A DNA stretch of 64,000 nt from Stenotrophomonas rhizophila (GCF_020857975.1 NZ_JACWUO010000005.1:186001-250000), one strand, 5' to 3'; positions 9,401 to 17,900 are shown, numbered from the stretch's first letter. Notes: a model not told the origin generated them from the letters alone. Numbers and translations are program-made.

Positions 9401-10033
9401 GAGATGCAGGCATTCGACGTGGTGATCACCGATTGCCGGATGCCGGGCATGGATGGTTATGCCTTTACCGAAGCCCTGCGCAAGCGCGAGCTGATGCAAG
9501 GCAGTGCGCGCTTGCCGGTGATCGCCTTGACCGCCAGTACCAGCCCGGAGGAGGAACAACGCTGCTACCGCGCCGGCATGGACCAGGTGCTGACCAAGCC
9601 GGTCACGCGTGAGCAGCTGCGCGCGGCACTGCAACGCTGGATGGTACCGGTTGCAGCACACGGCCAGGATGGTGGCGATACCGCAGTGGCCGGCATGGGC
9701 GTGGACTGGGCCAGCGACCTGCCCTCCATCGACGCGTTGCAGGCGCGTTTCGGCACCGCACCGGTGGCGGCGCAGATCGCCACCACCCTGCATGAAGCCC
9801 TGGGCACCGACCTGGACAATCTGCGGGCCGCCTTGGCGACGGGCGATGCGGGCCAGGCCCATGATGCCCTGCACCGGATGGCTGGCGGCACCGGTGCGGC
9901 CGGCAGCGTGGACATCGCGCGCCACCTGCGTGACCTGAGTACCGCCGTGGCACGCCACGGCGTGGCGCAACAGCGTAGTGCCCTGGAGGAGGTACTGCGG
10001 GTGATGGCAGTGTATCGGAAGACGTTGGGGTAG
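6422..10033 (+). CDS. BvgS/EvgS-type hybrid sensor histidine kinase
   Basis: A 1203-residue protein with a signal peptide, two tandem periplasmic solute-binding (SBP_bac_3/VFT) domains (about residues 45-275 and 290-515), one membrane helix (about 527-550), and a PAS-like domain (about 565-690). These are followed by HisKA with H-box MSHEIRTPMSG (His713), HATPase with NAIKFT, DTGIGI and GGTGLGL, a receiver domain with phosphoacceptor Asp1004 (TDCRMPGMDG) and a C-terminal Hpt domain (His1151). This is the phosphorelay architecture of BvgS and EvgS, in which the Venus-flytrap domains sense periplasmic ligands. ATG 6422 follows GGGGGA at ideal spacing and starts a signal peptide. No partner response regulator is encoded within this window, which is odd for this family. 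The Hpt motif reads HRMAGG where HRLKG is usual. The TAG stop lies in a GTAG head. Confidence 0.93.
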   Translation: MFGTGRKCVLLIGALAVFATSAAPAVSPAGARGAPTTAPPLVLGAQQRAWLDAHPRIVLGTAGLNWAPFEYLQDGQLKGMGIDYLQALAPMLGVKVTVKVYPDLEALIEATCAGQIDVVINVALTAARTRCMVFTDAYVEIPVALVGRKHDQRVVQDPDLKHLQLVTERGFPTSSVARLRYPDAEHVVAPTTGEALRMVADGRADAYLGNPYVAAAFISTHREYALSLARQSDVPLDSLHFAVPNAKQRLAEALDQAMAHTTHAEQQALHSRWLPPLDWGRQGRPLLSAREQAALAQPVRMGFAPNAAPVSFLDAAGSPSGLTEDYLERFRALGATLNMVPVRDWREIRDMMHSGQLDAVMGIPEDGMAAGKGWVFSRPFLTVANVIVTRRNGETVLEMRDLNELRVVLSDRERLQPRLLAQAPRARVLDARSTGQALEMVQSGQADAYIGSLAIVDRLLRERHSGDLQIAAPTDIEDRLTLGVREQYAPLVSSFDRMLMGMSPREREAIRSDWLAVEYRSGLDWRRLLRWLAPLLMVLATALVVHGVGHWRLRREVRQRRRAEQRLEEVTDNLPAVVYQLQRDVHGDLSFPLIVGDMMALFGIEAEQAMRNGRDLFARVHPDDQQPLQQLLSEAANGFLPIDTRLRAHGAAGWRWVRSRGTPYHADDGSIRWSGYWIDITQAQEQALALAEAKATAERATAAKAEFLATMSHEIRTPMSGVLGMLEVLEGAGLTPPQRQVLGVIDESARMLRQILDDILDFSKIEAGGLQLAPSPTDIRATVANVHALLAPQAKAKELAFDCHIDAEIAGHLLVDGLRLRQVLFNLLSNAIKFTAQGGIQVIVSLLGHYHGRQQLRITIADTGIGISAEAQQRLFRPFTQAETSISKHYGGTGLGLIICRRLAEAMHGSMQLNSVLGRGTKVHVQLELAVVDPITADAATGQDAATAQFAPGQRVLVVEDHPTNQALMRWRMQQLGLDAVIAAEGAAGLAVLEMQAFDVVITDCRMPGMDGYAFTEALRKRELMQGSARLPVIALTASTSPEEEQRCYRAGMDQVLTKPVTREQLRAALQRWMVPVAAHGQDGGDTAVAGMGVDWASDLPSIDALQARFGTAPVAAQIATTLHEALGTDLDNLRAALATGDAGQAHDALHRMAGGTGAAGSVDIARHLRDLSTAVARHGVAQQRSALEEVLRVMAVYRKTLG

Positions 10034-10055
10034 CGCCGGGCGCTGTGTTGGCGCT
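10030..10055 (+). repeat. GTAG-headed hairpin at the end of the kinase gene
   Basis: GTAG (10030-10033, containing the kinase stop codon) begins a hairpin with AGCGCC (10032-10037) and GGCGCT (10050-10055). It looks like a degenerate SMAG element or a terminator stem; no T-run follows. Confidence 0.45.
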
Positions 10056-10442
10056 GCAAGTGAAACTCGACATCCCTGCTTCTGAATGACCCGGAGTGGG
10101 TCAGTTGTGGTCGTGGCGGGCGGGGATGGGTAACCTGCCCTGGGGCGCGGCACTTCATCATGCAGGTTGTCGCGCTCGGGATCCCAGGATGCCCCGGCCG
10201 CTGGGGTTGATTCGGCGTGGATGGCCGCTTGCCGGCAGAGTCCGGCAACGGCAGCGTGCGGCGGACCTGAGCCGGTGCCAAGCAACCGCAACGCAGCCAT
10301 CGTACTGCGGTCACAGGATATCGCCGCTGCGCAGTGACCGGCTGCGCAGTTTCCGTTGTGAAGGCAATCGCTGTCGCAACAGGCTCTGGGCGCTGCGAAG
10401 CGCGCACCGTTAGGCTGCTTTCAACTTCTGTTGCGGTTGTCC
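10034..10442. other. Intergenic region after the hybrid kinase
   Basis: About 410 bp without a recognisable gene. Besides the GTAG hairpin it holds a small hairpin, TGACCC (10086-10091) / GGGTCA (10097-10102). I see no further structure. Confidence 0.4.
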
Positions 10443-10709
10443 ATGAGCAGGCTTCGGCGTTACGTGCACATCCTTCCAGCAATCGACTGGTACTTTGTCC
10501 ACGACGGCGCCGGCGACAACGCCGAACCGGTGGCCTGGGACCTGGTTGCCTGGGGCTTGACCGATGCCGGCGAACTGATTGGGCTGGTCGATAACCGGGG
10601 CTGCGACAGCACCCTCGCGGGCACCCAGTGCCTGGTCGCAGTGCCGCCGGTACGCGGCCGCTATCTGCACCGTAGCCAGCGTGCAGGGCCGGGCGTGCCG
10701 CGCCGCTGA
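10443..10709 (+). CDS. Small conserved-looking hypothetical protein
   Basis: An 88-residue soluble protein that I cannot assign to a named family. It has a plausible amino-acid composition, with an aromatic and acidic core (ILPAIDWYFVHDG, WDLVAWGLTDAGELIGLVD), unlike the arginine-rich shadow frames around it, which argues that it is translated. ATG 10443 is used; the upstream sequence lacks a strong ribosome-binding site. The C-terminal ~15 residues are basic and less convincing. It stands alone between the kinase and the AraC gene. Confidence 0.5.
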   Translation: MSRLRRYVHILPAIDWYFVHDGAGDNAEPVAWDLVAWGLTDAGELIGLVDNRGCDSTLAGTQCLVAVPPVRGRYLHRSQRAGPGVPRR

Positions 10710-10834
10710 CGTCGCACGTCGAGCCTGCGCCATGCCGATATGGATCGGCCGTCTGCGTGCGTTTGCCGTGGCGGGATGCGTGACGTGCACAGCCCCGGCT
10801 GAAGAACACCGAAAAAGATGAACGGTTCCGCACA

Positions 10835-10869
10835 CGCAACATGCCATCGGCGTCGATGTGCATGTTGCG
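10835..10869. repeat. Perfect 9-bp inverted repeat upstream of the AraC gene
   Basis: CGCAACATG (10835-10843) and CATGTTGCG (10861-10869) are perfect inverted copies separated by 17 nt, about 150 bp before the start of the AraC regulator. They could be an operator or an RNA stem. No other gene-like signal is seen in 10710-11019. Confidence 0.5.
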
Positions 10870-11019
10870 GCATCCGTAGTCGCATCCGACACCTCTTTGC
10901 GCTGTATTGACGATGTCGCTTGACCGGCAGTGCGACGCATCCGCACTGTCGGCCAGCCATATACCCCGGCTTCGGGAATGGCGCCCCCTGTTCCTGTTCG
11001 GCCAAGGCGATGGAGTTCT

Positions 11020-11922
11020 ATGCATTCTGTTCAATGGGTTGACCGTGGTCATCAGTTGACCGTCCCGCCGCAAGGTGAAGGCACCAGTTGTGTCGGTATC
11101 TCGCGGATGTCTTCGGTGCAGTTGCCTGGCGGCGTGTCCACGCTGTGGATGCAGCTGCGCGGCAACACCGGCGTGCACGCCCGCGAAGGCGAGTTCCGCT
11201 TGAAACGCGGAGACTGGATGGTGCTGGAGCGCGACTCGCGCCCGACCCTGCAGGCCGACCGGCTGGGCATCTGCGTGGGCCTGTGCCTGAGCACCGACAC
11301 CCTGGTCGCGCTGGGCGAGGGCGCCACGCCGCTGTACCCCGGCCGCGGCCGGATGTCGGCCAGCGACCTGCAGATCGCAGTGCGGCTGTGGCGGCGGATC
11401 GGGCAGGCGGCCGACGGCCGCCTGGGCACCCGCGGCGACCTGCGCCCGTTGCTGCTGCACATGGCCGACCTGCAACGCGGCATTGCCGCGCAGGTGCAGC
11501 ACTGCCCGGGCCGCTCATTGGGCCGCAAGCGCCACGTGCTGGCGCGGCTGCAACGCGCGCGGCTGTTCCTGGAAGGGCATACCGACCGGGTGGTGCGCAT
11601 CGGCGAACTGGCCGAGTTGGCCAATCTGTCCTACTGGTACTTCTCCAAGGCGTTCCAGGGCGTGTATGGCGAATCGCCGCAGGCCTTCGGCGCGCGCGTG
11701 CGGCTGGAGCTGGCCGCGCGCCTGCTGCGCGACAGCGACATGATCGTCGGCGAGATTGCCGCCGCCAGTGGTTTCGAGCACGCGGGCAGCTTTGCGCGCG
11801 CATTCCGCGCGCACTTTGGCGCCTGCGCCACCGCCTACCGCGACAGTGCCTGGGCCGCTACAGCCAATTCGGCACACATCGCAGGCGCATCGCGCGCAGC
11901 GCAGCTGCGCGCCACGCCGTAA
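11020..11922 (+). CDS. AraC-family transcriptional regulator next to a TonB receptor
   Basis: A 300-residue protein with an N-terminal sensor part of about 180 residues and a C-terminal AraC DNA-binding region (about residues 180-275). Both helix-turn-helix units are visible: IGELAELANLSYWYFSKAFQ and IVGEIAAASGFEHAGSFARA. ATG 11020 has GGAG at 11012-11015. The C-terminal 25 residues after the HTH are alanine-rich. It is encoded 49 bp upstream of and co-directional with the TonB-dependent receptor, so it probably controls import of that receptor's substrate, perhaps in one transcript. The effector is unknown. Confidence 0.88.
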   Translation: MHSVQWVDRGHQLTVPPQGEGTSCVGISRMSSVQLPGGVSTLWMQLRGNTGVHAREGEFRLKRGDWMVLERDSRPTLQADRLGICVGLCLSTDTLVALGEGATPLYPGRGRMSASDLQIAVRLWRRIGQAADGRLGTRGDLRPLLLHMADLQRGIAAQVQHCPGRSLGRKRHVLARLQRARLFLEGHTDRVVRIGELAELANLSYWYFSKAFQGVYGESPQAFGARVRLELAARLLRDSDMIVGEIAAASGFEHAGSFARAFRAHFGACATAYRDSAWAATANSAHIAGASRAAQLRATP

Positions 11923-11971
11923 GTTCAGCTCTGCGCTTTTTCGCGCAAATTTTACAATTGGAGAGAGTTGG

Positions 11972-14758
11972 ATGCCTGACCTGATGTTGCCGCGCGCACT
12001 GCCGGCACAGCTGCTGCCGCTGGCCATTGCCGCTGCCCTCGCACCGCTGACCGCCACGGCGCAAGAAGCCTCTACCTTGGACCGGATCGAAGTCACCGGC
12101 TCGCGCATCCGCGCGGCCGATGCAGAGACCCGCCAGCCTATCCTGACCCTGACCCGCGACGATATAGCCAAGCAGGGCTTTACCAGCGTTGCCGATATCC
12201 TGCAGAACCTGAGTTCGGCCGGGTCGCCGGCGATTTCGCGCGCCGATGCGCTGGCCTCGGGCGAGGCGGTGGGGGGCTACTACATCGATATCCGCAACCT
12301 GGGTGCTGCCCGCACCCTGGTGCTGCTCAACGGCCGCCGCCTCGGTGCCACCACCAGCGGCCTGCAGGATCTTGGCCAGGTGCCGATCAGCGTGATCCAG
12401 CGGATCGAAGTGCTTAAGGATGGCGCCTCAGCCATCTATGGCTCCGACGCGATCGCTGCAGTAGTCAATGTCATCACCGACAGCCAGTTCGACGGCGCCG
12501 AATTCAGCGCACGGGTCGGCCAGTTCAGCCAGGGCGATGGCCGTGCCCAGGAGTTCTCGCTGAAGATCGGCACGCAAGGCGAGCGCAGCGGCATCCTGCT
12601 GGCGGCCGAGTACAGCAAGGAAGAGCCGGTTTGGGCCAAGGACCGCTGGTTCAGCCGCGACGGAAATGCCGGCCCGGACTACCCCGGTTCGGGTTGGAGC
12701 CCGATCAGCAAGCAGGGTGCGCACTGCGACCCGTGCTCCAGCGAGACCGTCCTGCCAAAGGATGAGCGCTGGTGGACGCTGCGCGATGGTGGCGACCCGA
12801 ACAACCCGGGCGACTACCGGCCGTTCACTGCCGATGACAACGTCAATTCTAACGAGCAGATGATGCTGCAGACAGGGATTGAACGGCGTTCTCTGTTTGC
12901 CAGTGCCTACCACGACGTCAACGACAACCTCCGTCTGCAAGGCGAGGCACTGTACAACCAGCGCATCACCGACCAGCAGATTGCCGGCTACCCGCTACAA
13001 TACGATGTGCCTGTCGACAGCCCGTTTAATCCGCTGGGCGAGGACACCAAGATCCGCCGCCGCCTGTGGGAAGTGCCACGCACCACCCGCAGCGAGCTGC
13101 AGACCTACCGCCTCAGTGGCGGCCTGGTCGGCAACTTCGAACTGGGCGGGCGTGCGTTCGACTGGGATGTGGGCGCACTGGTCAATCGCAACCGCCTGAC
13201 CAAGACCGGGCACGGCGATGGCAGTCGCTTTGCACTGGACCGTTCGCTCAAGCCGGAGTGCGGCACCGCCGCTGATCCGAACTGCAAGCCGTGGAACCCG
13301 TTCCTGCCCTACGGCGTGGGTGGGCCCGGCTCGCTGTCCGACCCTGAGCTGCAGAAGTTCCTGTTCCCGACCTTCGTCGATACCGGCGAGACGACCACCA
13401 CCACCTACAGCGCCAACCTGGCCGGCTCGCTGTTCGACATGCCGGCCGGCGAATTCGGCTTTGCGGTGGGCTACGAGCATCGCCGTGAGCAAGGCCGATT
13501 CGTTCCCGATGCGTTCTCCCAGTCCGGGCAGAGCACCGGCCTGGAGTCGGTGACCACCGAGGGGGCCTACTCGCTCGATGAGGTCTATACCGAACTGAGC
13601 ATCCCGATCCTCAAGGACCTGCCGTTTGCGCGCGAACTGACCTTGAACGCCGCCGGGCGCTTTTCCAAGTACAGCAACTTCGGCAACACCTTGAACAGCA
13701 AGTTCGGGCTGACCTGGCGGCCGATGGACGAATTGCTGGTCCGCGGCACGATCGCCACCGGCTTCCGCGCCCCCACCATCGCCGATCTGTACGGCGGCAC
13801 CGCCTCCAGCTTCGAGTCCTACGTCGATCCCTGCGGCATCGGCGCCACCAACACGGTCAACGGCAATGCAGCCTGCACCGGCGCTGGCGTTCCGCTTGGC
13901 TACGAGCAGCTCGGCCAGGGTGGCAAGCCGTGCACCGGCTATCCCTGCCAGACCCCGGACCAGTTCTTCCGTGACTCCAACCCGGACCTGAAGCCGGAGC
14001 GCTCCACCAGCACCACCGCCGGTGTGGTCTGGAGCCCGCGTTGGGTGGAGGGCCTGGATGTGTCGCTGGACTGGTACAAGTACACCATCAAGGACCAGAT
14101 CATCCTGGACAGCGTAGATCGCATCCTGCGCGACTGCTATGTGCTGGGCAATGCTGCCCGCTGCGAGGGCATCGCGCGCGGGCCGGATGGTCACATCACC
14201 AACCTGCGTTATGGCACCACCAACCTCGGCCTGGTACAAACCCAAGGCTACGACCTGGGCATCCGTTACCGCCTGCCCGAGCTGGCCATTGGTCAGTTCA
14301 AGGTCGACTGGCAGACCAGCTACACCAGCCAGTACGATGAAGAAGGCAGCAACAGCAAGGGTGAGAAGTTCATGGACGGCCGGGTTGGCGAGCCGGGTTA
14401 CTTCCGGGTGCGCTCCAATATCGGTCTGGACTGGGAGAAGGGCAGTTGGGGCGCCAACTACACGCTGCGTTATTACTCGGGCATGCGGGAGAATTGCGTG
14501 CGCAACCGACCCTGCACCGATCCGGACCGCTACGCCAATGGCGAGCCGGAAGCGATCCGCAAGGTCGGCAGCAACACCTTCCACGACCTGCAGGTCCGTT
14601 GGACTGCGCCGTGGGATGCAACGATCGCGGTGGGGGCCAAGAACCTGTTCAACCATCAGGGCCCGATCATGTTCTCGCAGCCCGGCAGTGCCTTCCCGTA
14701 CTACGGCGGCTTCGATATCGGCCGTTCGATCTACATGAAGTACCAGCAGCGCTTCTGA
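11972..14758 (+). CDS. TonB-dependent outer-membrane receptor (928 aa)
   Basis: A TonB-dependent receptor with an N-terminal signal peptide ending near ATAQE. A plug domain (about residues 40-160) carries the family markers DIRNLGAARTLVLLNGRR and IEVLKDGASAIYGSDAIAAVVNVIT, and a long beta-barrel ends in an aromatic residue (SIYMKYQQRF), as needed for BAM recognition. Two cysteine pairs in extracellular-loop regions (HCDPCS; DPNCKPW) are notable. Such receptors import siderophores, vitamins or oligosaccharides with energy from TonB-ExbBD. ATG 11972 follows GGAGAGAG. The substrate cannot be told from the sequence; the immediately upstream AraC gene is the likely local regulator. A strong terminator follows. 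Confidence 0.93.
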   Translation: MPDLMLPRALPAQLLPLAIAAALAPLTATAQEASTLDRIEVTGSRIRAADAETRQPILTLTRDDIAKQGFTSVADILQNLSSAGSPAISRADALASGEAVGGYYIDIRNLGAARTLVLLNGRRLGATTSGLQDLGQVPISVIQRIEVLKDGASAIYGSDAIAAVVNVITDSQFDGAEFSARVGQFSQGDGRAQEFSLKIGTQGERSGILLAAEYSKEEPVWAKDRWFSRDGNAGPDYPGSGWSPISKQGAHCDPCSSETVLPKDERWWTLRDGGDPNNPGDYRPFTADDNVNSNEQMMLQTGIERRSLFASAYHDVNDNLRLQGEALYNQRITDQQIAGYPLQYDVPVDSPFNPLGEDTKIRRRLWEVPRTTRSELQTYRLSGGLVGNFELGGRAFDWDVGALVNRNRLTKTGHGDGSRFALDRSLKPECGTAADPNCKPWNPFLPYGVGGPGSLSDPELQKFLFPTFVDTGETTTTTYSANLAGSLFDMPAGEFGFAVGYEHRREQGRFVPDAFSQSGQSTGLESVTTEGAYSLDEVYTELSIPILKDLPFARELTLNAAGRFSKYSNFGNTLNSKFGLTWRPMDELLVRGTIATGFRAPTIADLYGGTASSFESYVDPCGIGATNTVNGNAACTGAGVPLGYEQLGQGGKPCTGYPCQTPDQFFRDSNPDLKPERSTSTTAGVVWSPRWVEGLDVSLDWYKYTIKDQIILDSVDRILRDCYVLGNAARCEGIARGPDGHITNLRYGTTNLGLVQTQGYDLGIRYRLPELAIGQFKVDWQTSYTSQYDEEGSNSKGEKFMDGRVGEPGYFRVRSNIGLDWEKGSWGANYTLRYYSGMRENCVRNRPCTDPDRYANGEPEAIRKVGSNTFHDLQVRWTAPWDATIAVGAKNLFNHQGPIMFSQPGSAFPYYGGFDIGRSIYMKYQQRF

Positions 14759-14786
14759 TCGGGGCGTTGCAGGAAAGCAGCAAGAG

Positions 14787-14810
14787 GGGCCGGCGCAAGC
14801 CGGCCCTTTC
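14787..14810 (+). terminator. Rho-independent terminator after the TonB receptor
   Basis: A perfect 8-bp GC stem, GGGCCGGC (14787-14794) / GCCGGCCC (14799-14806), with a GCAA tetraloop and a short T-rich tail (TTTC). It ends the AraC-receptor unit. The rest of the 14811-15073 gap shows no recognisable gene. Confidence 0.8.
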
Positions 14811-15073
14811 CATTGGGTGATTGGGTGAGCCGTCCTGGAGCAATGCCGGTGGCGGAGGTTTCAGACGCGCTGGGCCACGCCCGGGAAGACGCCTTCATCG
14901 CCATGTTCAAACGGTGCACCGGCAGCTCGCCCGGGCAGACGCGTTTGCGCGCGTTGATGCCTGCGCGGTAGCGGCGCTTTGGTACGAATATCATGGCATC
15001 CGCGCCATGCAGTCGCACAAAGCCCTGCTGTGGGCGTCCCGCAGGGCAACCGGGGGACGCGGAAGTATCGTGC

Positions 15074-15496
15074 TCAGCGCTGTGGATCGAGCCGATCGAG
15101 GATCGTCGACGGCCAGGCCGTGGATTTCCACAGCGCCACATCCACGCAGACCAAGTCGAGCTCGCCCTCTACCAGCAGTTCATCGTCCCGCCAGGCCTGC
15201 TGGTGGAAGCGCAGCGTGCTCGGGCGCAGCGGCTCGGCGCGGGTGCACAGGCGCAGGCGTGCATCCAGGCCAGCCGGGCGGTGATAGCGCAACTGCACCG
15301 CCTGTACCGCCAACACCAATCCCAGCTGTTGCCGCGCCTGGGCCTGCGACAGCCCGCGGTGGGCCAGCCATTCCGCCCTGGCCTGGTCGAAATAGCGTAG
15401 ATAGCTGGCGTGATAGACCACGCCGCCTGCGTCGGTGTCGGCATAGCACACGCGCACCATCAGATCGTCGTCTTGCCTCGCTGGCGCCTGGTTCAT
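15074..15496 (-). CDS. YbgC-like 4HBT acyl-CoA thioesterase
   Basis: A 140-residue hot-dog-fold protein. The N-terminal motif YADTDAGGVVYHASYLRYF (about residues 19-37) is the 4-hydroxybenzoyl-CoA thioesterase/YbgC signature, with the catalytic aspartate in TDAGG. It hydrolyses acyl- or aroyl-CoA thioesters in the cytoplasm. Its start codon overlaps the end of the upstream Rieske oxygenase gene by 4 bp, so the two are translationally coupled and may act in one pathway, for example hydroxylation of an aromatic or other substrate plus CoA release. The specific substrate is unknown. Confidence 0.9.
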   Translation of the reverse strand: MNQAPARQDDDLMVRVCYADTDAGGVVYHASYLRYFDQARAEWLAHRGLSQAQARQQLGLVLAVQAVQLRYHRPAGLDARLRLCTRAEPLRPSTLRFHQQAWRDDELLVEGELDLVCVDVALWKSTAWPSTILDRLDPQR

Positions 15497-16629
15497 CGTT
15501 CGACCATGGCGCGTTGCAGGCGCTGGTGGAAGTGGATCAGGCCGGGCTCGTGGCAGCCGAAGGTCAGGTGCGGCTGCGCGCCGGAACGCAGGCCGCGCTG
15601 CACTGCCTCGGCGACCGGGAAGTCTTCTTCGTCCACCGCACGGATCAGCATCCGCATGTTCGCGTCCCAGTGCGCGCGCGCCTTGTCACTGTCAGCCTGC
15701 TGCGGGATATACATGGACACTTCGGCAACGCATTGGGCCGGATCGCCAACGGGGTCGGGGAAGGTCCGCCATATCTCCACATGGTCCAGCTGCCAGATCA
15801 ACAAGGTGTTGGGGAACAGCAGGTAGATGATGATCGAATGCCGGAGCAGGTCCCAGTGGCGCGGATCGGTGCCGCGCAGAGTATCGATTGTCTTGCGCGG
15901 GTAGACCATCCGGCAATGGTCGCCGAAAGCGTCGAAGATGCCGAGGCTGTGGATGAACAACGAGGCAATCGAATCGCGATGCAGGAACGGGAAATGCGCG
16001 CTTTCCAGGAACGTGTCGATGACCATCTTCCAGTTCATGCGGCGCTGCAGCCGGCGGCTCTGGTAGTGGAAGAAGTCCTGCAGCCGGTAAGCGTCCAGCT
16101 CTTCCTCCAGCCCGTGCAGGTCGGTTGCCGCCGCGCCGGCCCGATGCACCCAGACCAGTCCATGCGCTTCGTCGACTCCAATTGCCGCCAGTTGCCGTTC
16201 GTGTGCCGCCAGCGGCGGATAATGCGCGGCGTGCAGCTTCATCGGCATACCATCCAGGTCGTACGACCAGCCGTGGTAACGGCAGGTGAAGGCGCGCGCG
16301 CCTTCACCACCGGCCTGCACCAGCGGCGCACCGCGATGGCGGCAGACATTGTGGAAACCATGGATTGGCCCGGCCGGGGTCCGCACCAGCAACCGCGAGC
16401 CGCCGCCAAGGTCGTCGACCAGATAGTCGCCGGCGTGGCGCAGCAAGCCACTCAGCCCGAGCAGTTGACCACGATCACCGAATAGATGACGCCGTTCCGA
16501 CGCCTGCCAGGCGTCGGAAAAGTACGCTTCCACCGGGTTGAGTCCAATCGCTGGACACATGTCGGTGGTCTTTGCATCCAGATGCGCGAATATCCGTTCG
16601 ATGATCGCCACCTGCCGGTCGTGCTGCAT
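15493..16629 (-). CDS. Rieske [2Fe-2S] ring-hydroxylating oxygenase, alpha subunit-like
   Basis: A 378-residue protein with an N-terminal Rieske domain: ligands Cys96-x-His98 (CRHRG) and Cys116-x2-His119 (CRYHGW). The C-terminal catalytic domain carries a mononuclear-iron site in ESAHFPFLH (candidates His212 and His217, with an acidic third ligand further on). This is the family of dioxygenase alpha subunits and of choline/carnitine-type monooxygenases. ATG 16629 has GGAG at good spacing; an upstream in-frame start at 16761 would add 44 residues with no domain. No ferredoxin, reductase or beta subunit is encoded nearby, so electrons must come from elsewhere. It overlaps the thioesterase gene by 4 bp. 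Confidence 0.9.
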   Translation of the reverse strand: MQHDRQVAIIERIFAHLDAKTTDMCPAIGLNPVEAYFSDAWQASERRHLFGDRGQLLGLSGLLRHAGDYLVDDLGGGSRLLVRTPAGPIHGFHNVCRHRGAPLVQAGGEGARAFTCRYHGWSYDLDGMPMKLHAAHYPPLAAHERQLAAIGVDEAHGLVWVHRAGAAATDLHGLEEELDAYRLQDFFHYQSRRLQRRMNWKMVIDTFLESAHFPFLHRDSIASLFIHSLGIFDAFGDHCRMVYPRKTIDTLRGTDPRHWDLLRHSIIIYLLFPNTLLIWQLDHVEIWRTFPDPVGDPAQCVAEVSMYIPQQADSDKARAHWDANMRMLIRAVDEEDFPVAEAVQRGLRSGAQPHLTFGCHEPGLIHFHQRLQRAMVER

Positions 16630-16844
16630 GCCATTCTCCGCCAAGTATCCCGTCGGCCAATGCTTGCCGGGCCGGGATGACGTCGATGTGACGCTGGCGG
16701 CCCCGTCACACCGGGCACTTTCCGCGGGACGGCCGACGCCGCAACATGAGCGAGATTCCATGTGATGCTAATCACGTTTTGCCCGGCGAGCGCGGCCACT
16801 ACCTCGGTCGCACGTGCGTGCGCATGCCATTTCGCTGGCTGCCA

Positions 16845-17798
16845 TCATCCGGCCCCGCGCCCGGCGAACGCATCGGTGGCGCGCACCAGCGCATCGGTGG
16901 TGGCCGGCTCGTTGGCGCTGTGGCCGGCCACCACCATTTCCAGCCGTGCTTCGGGCCAGGCGCAGGCCAGGTCCCAGGCGCTGCGCGGCGGGCAGATGAT
17001 GTCGTAGCGGCCCTGCACGATCACCGCCGGCAGGTGGCGGATGCGGTCGATGTCGCGCAGCAGTTGGCCGTGTTGGAGGAAGGCGTGGTGGCGGAAGTAG
17101 TGCGCTTCGATCCGTGCCTTGGCCAGGGTATCGAGCGGATCGGCGCTGGAGACCGCATCCACGTCGTGCACCAGCGTGGCCGCATGGTCTTCCCAACCCA
17201 GCCACGCCTGCGCGGCGGCGATGCGGGCGGCCTGGTCCGGCCCATCCAGGCGTCGCCAGTACGCCTCGATCAGGCTGCCATGCTCGTCGGCCGGGATATG
17301 CGCGGCGTAGCGCGCCCAGCGTTCCGGGAACAGCCAGCGCGCCCCGCCGTCGGCCTCGTTGAACCAGCGGTTTTCCTCGGCGCGGCCCAGGTAGACGCCA
17401 CGCAGGATCAGTCCGGTGGCGCGCTCGGGATGGGCCTGCGCGTAGGCCAGCGCCAGGGTCGAGCCCCAGGAGCCGCCGAACACCAGCCAGCGGTCGATGC
17501 CCAGGTGGGCGCGCACGGTCTCGATGTCACCGACCAGGTGCGCGGTGGTGTTGTCGCGCAGCTCGCCGAACGGGGTGGAGCGGCCGCTGCCACGCTGGTC
17601 GATCAGCACGATGCGGTAACGCGCCGGGTCGAAGAAGCGGCGATGCGTGGGCGAGGCGCCGGCACCGGGGCCGCCGTGCAGAAATACCACTGGAATGCCG
17701 TCCGGCCGCCCGCATTCTTCCACGTGCAGCGTGTGCAGCGCATCGGCGGCCACCAGGTGCTGGCGATACGGGGCGATGGGGGGATACAGGGCGCGCAT
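16845..17798 (-). CDS. pip: Prolyl aminopeptidase (proline iminopeptidase)
   Basis: A 317-residue alpha/beta-hydrolase with the oxyanion-hole motif HGGPG (residues 41-45) and nucleophile elbow GGSWGS (Ser110). The acid and histidine of the triad are in the C-terminal part (GRYDIICPP and VAGHSANEP). This S33 peptidase releases N-terminal proline from peptides in the cytoplasm. The length matches the family (~313-320). ATG 17798 is preceded by GAGG; the frame is open to 17864 but without a better start. It is monocistronic, with its own gap on both sides. Confidence 0.93.
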   Translation of the reverse strand: MRALYPPIAPYRQHLVAADALHTLHVEECGRPDGIPVVFLHGGPGAGASPTHRRFFDPARYRIVLIDQRGSGRSTPFGELRDNTTAHLVGDIETVRAHLGIDRWLVFGGSWGSTLALAYAQAHPERATGLILRGVYLGRAEENRWFNEADGGARWLFPERWARYAAHIPADEHGSLIEAYWRRLDGPDQAARIAAAQAWLGWEDHAATLVHDVDAVSSADPLDTLAKARIEAHYFRHHAFLQHGQLLRDIDRIRHLPAVIVQGRYDIICPPRSAWDLACAWPEARLEMVVAGHSANEPATTDALVRATDAFAGRGAG

Positions 17799-17900
17799 CG
17801 CGTGATCCTCGGCAACAGATCGGCCCAGCATAGCCGTCGCCACCGCGCCCGTCATGCGTACCACCTGCGGTGGATTTCGCTGCTTCGCCCCCTTCGCGCT

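Noticed and set aside
7241..10300. A 1019-codon minus-strand frame antisense to the hybrid kinase
   Set aside because: Shadow frame with histidine/glutamine-rich composition and no recognisable domain.
14811..15073. Possible small genes between the receptor terminator and the thioesterase gene
   Set aside because: Frames in this gap have no start context, no domain and shadow-like composition.
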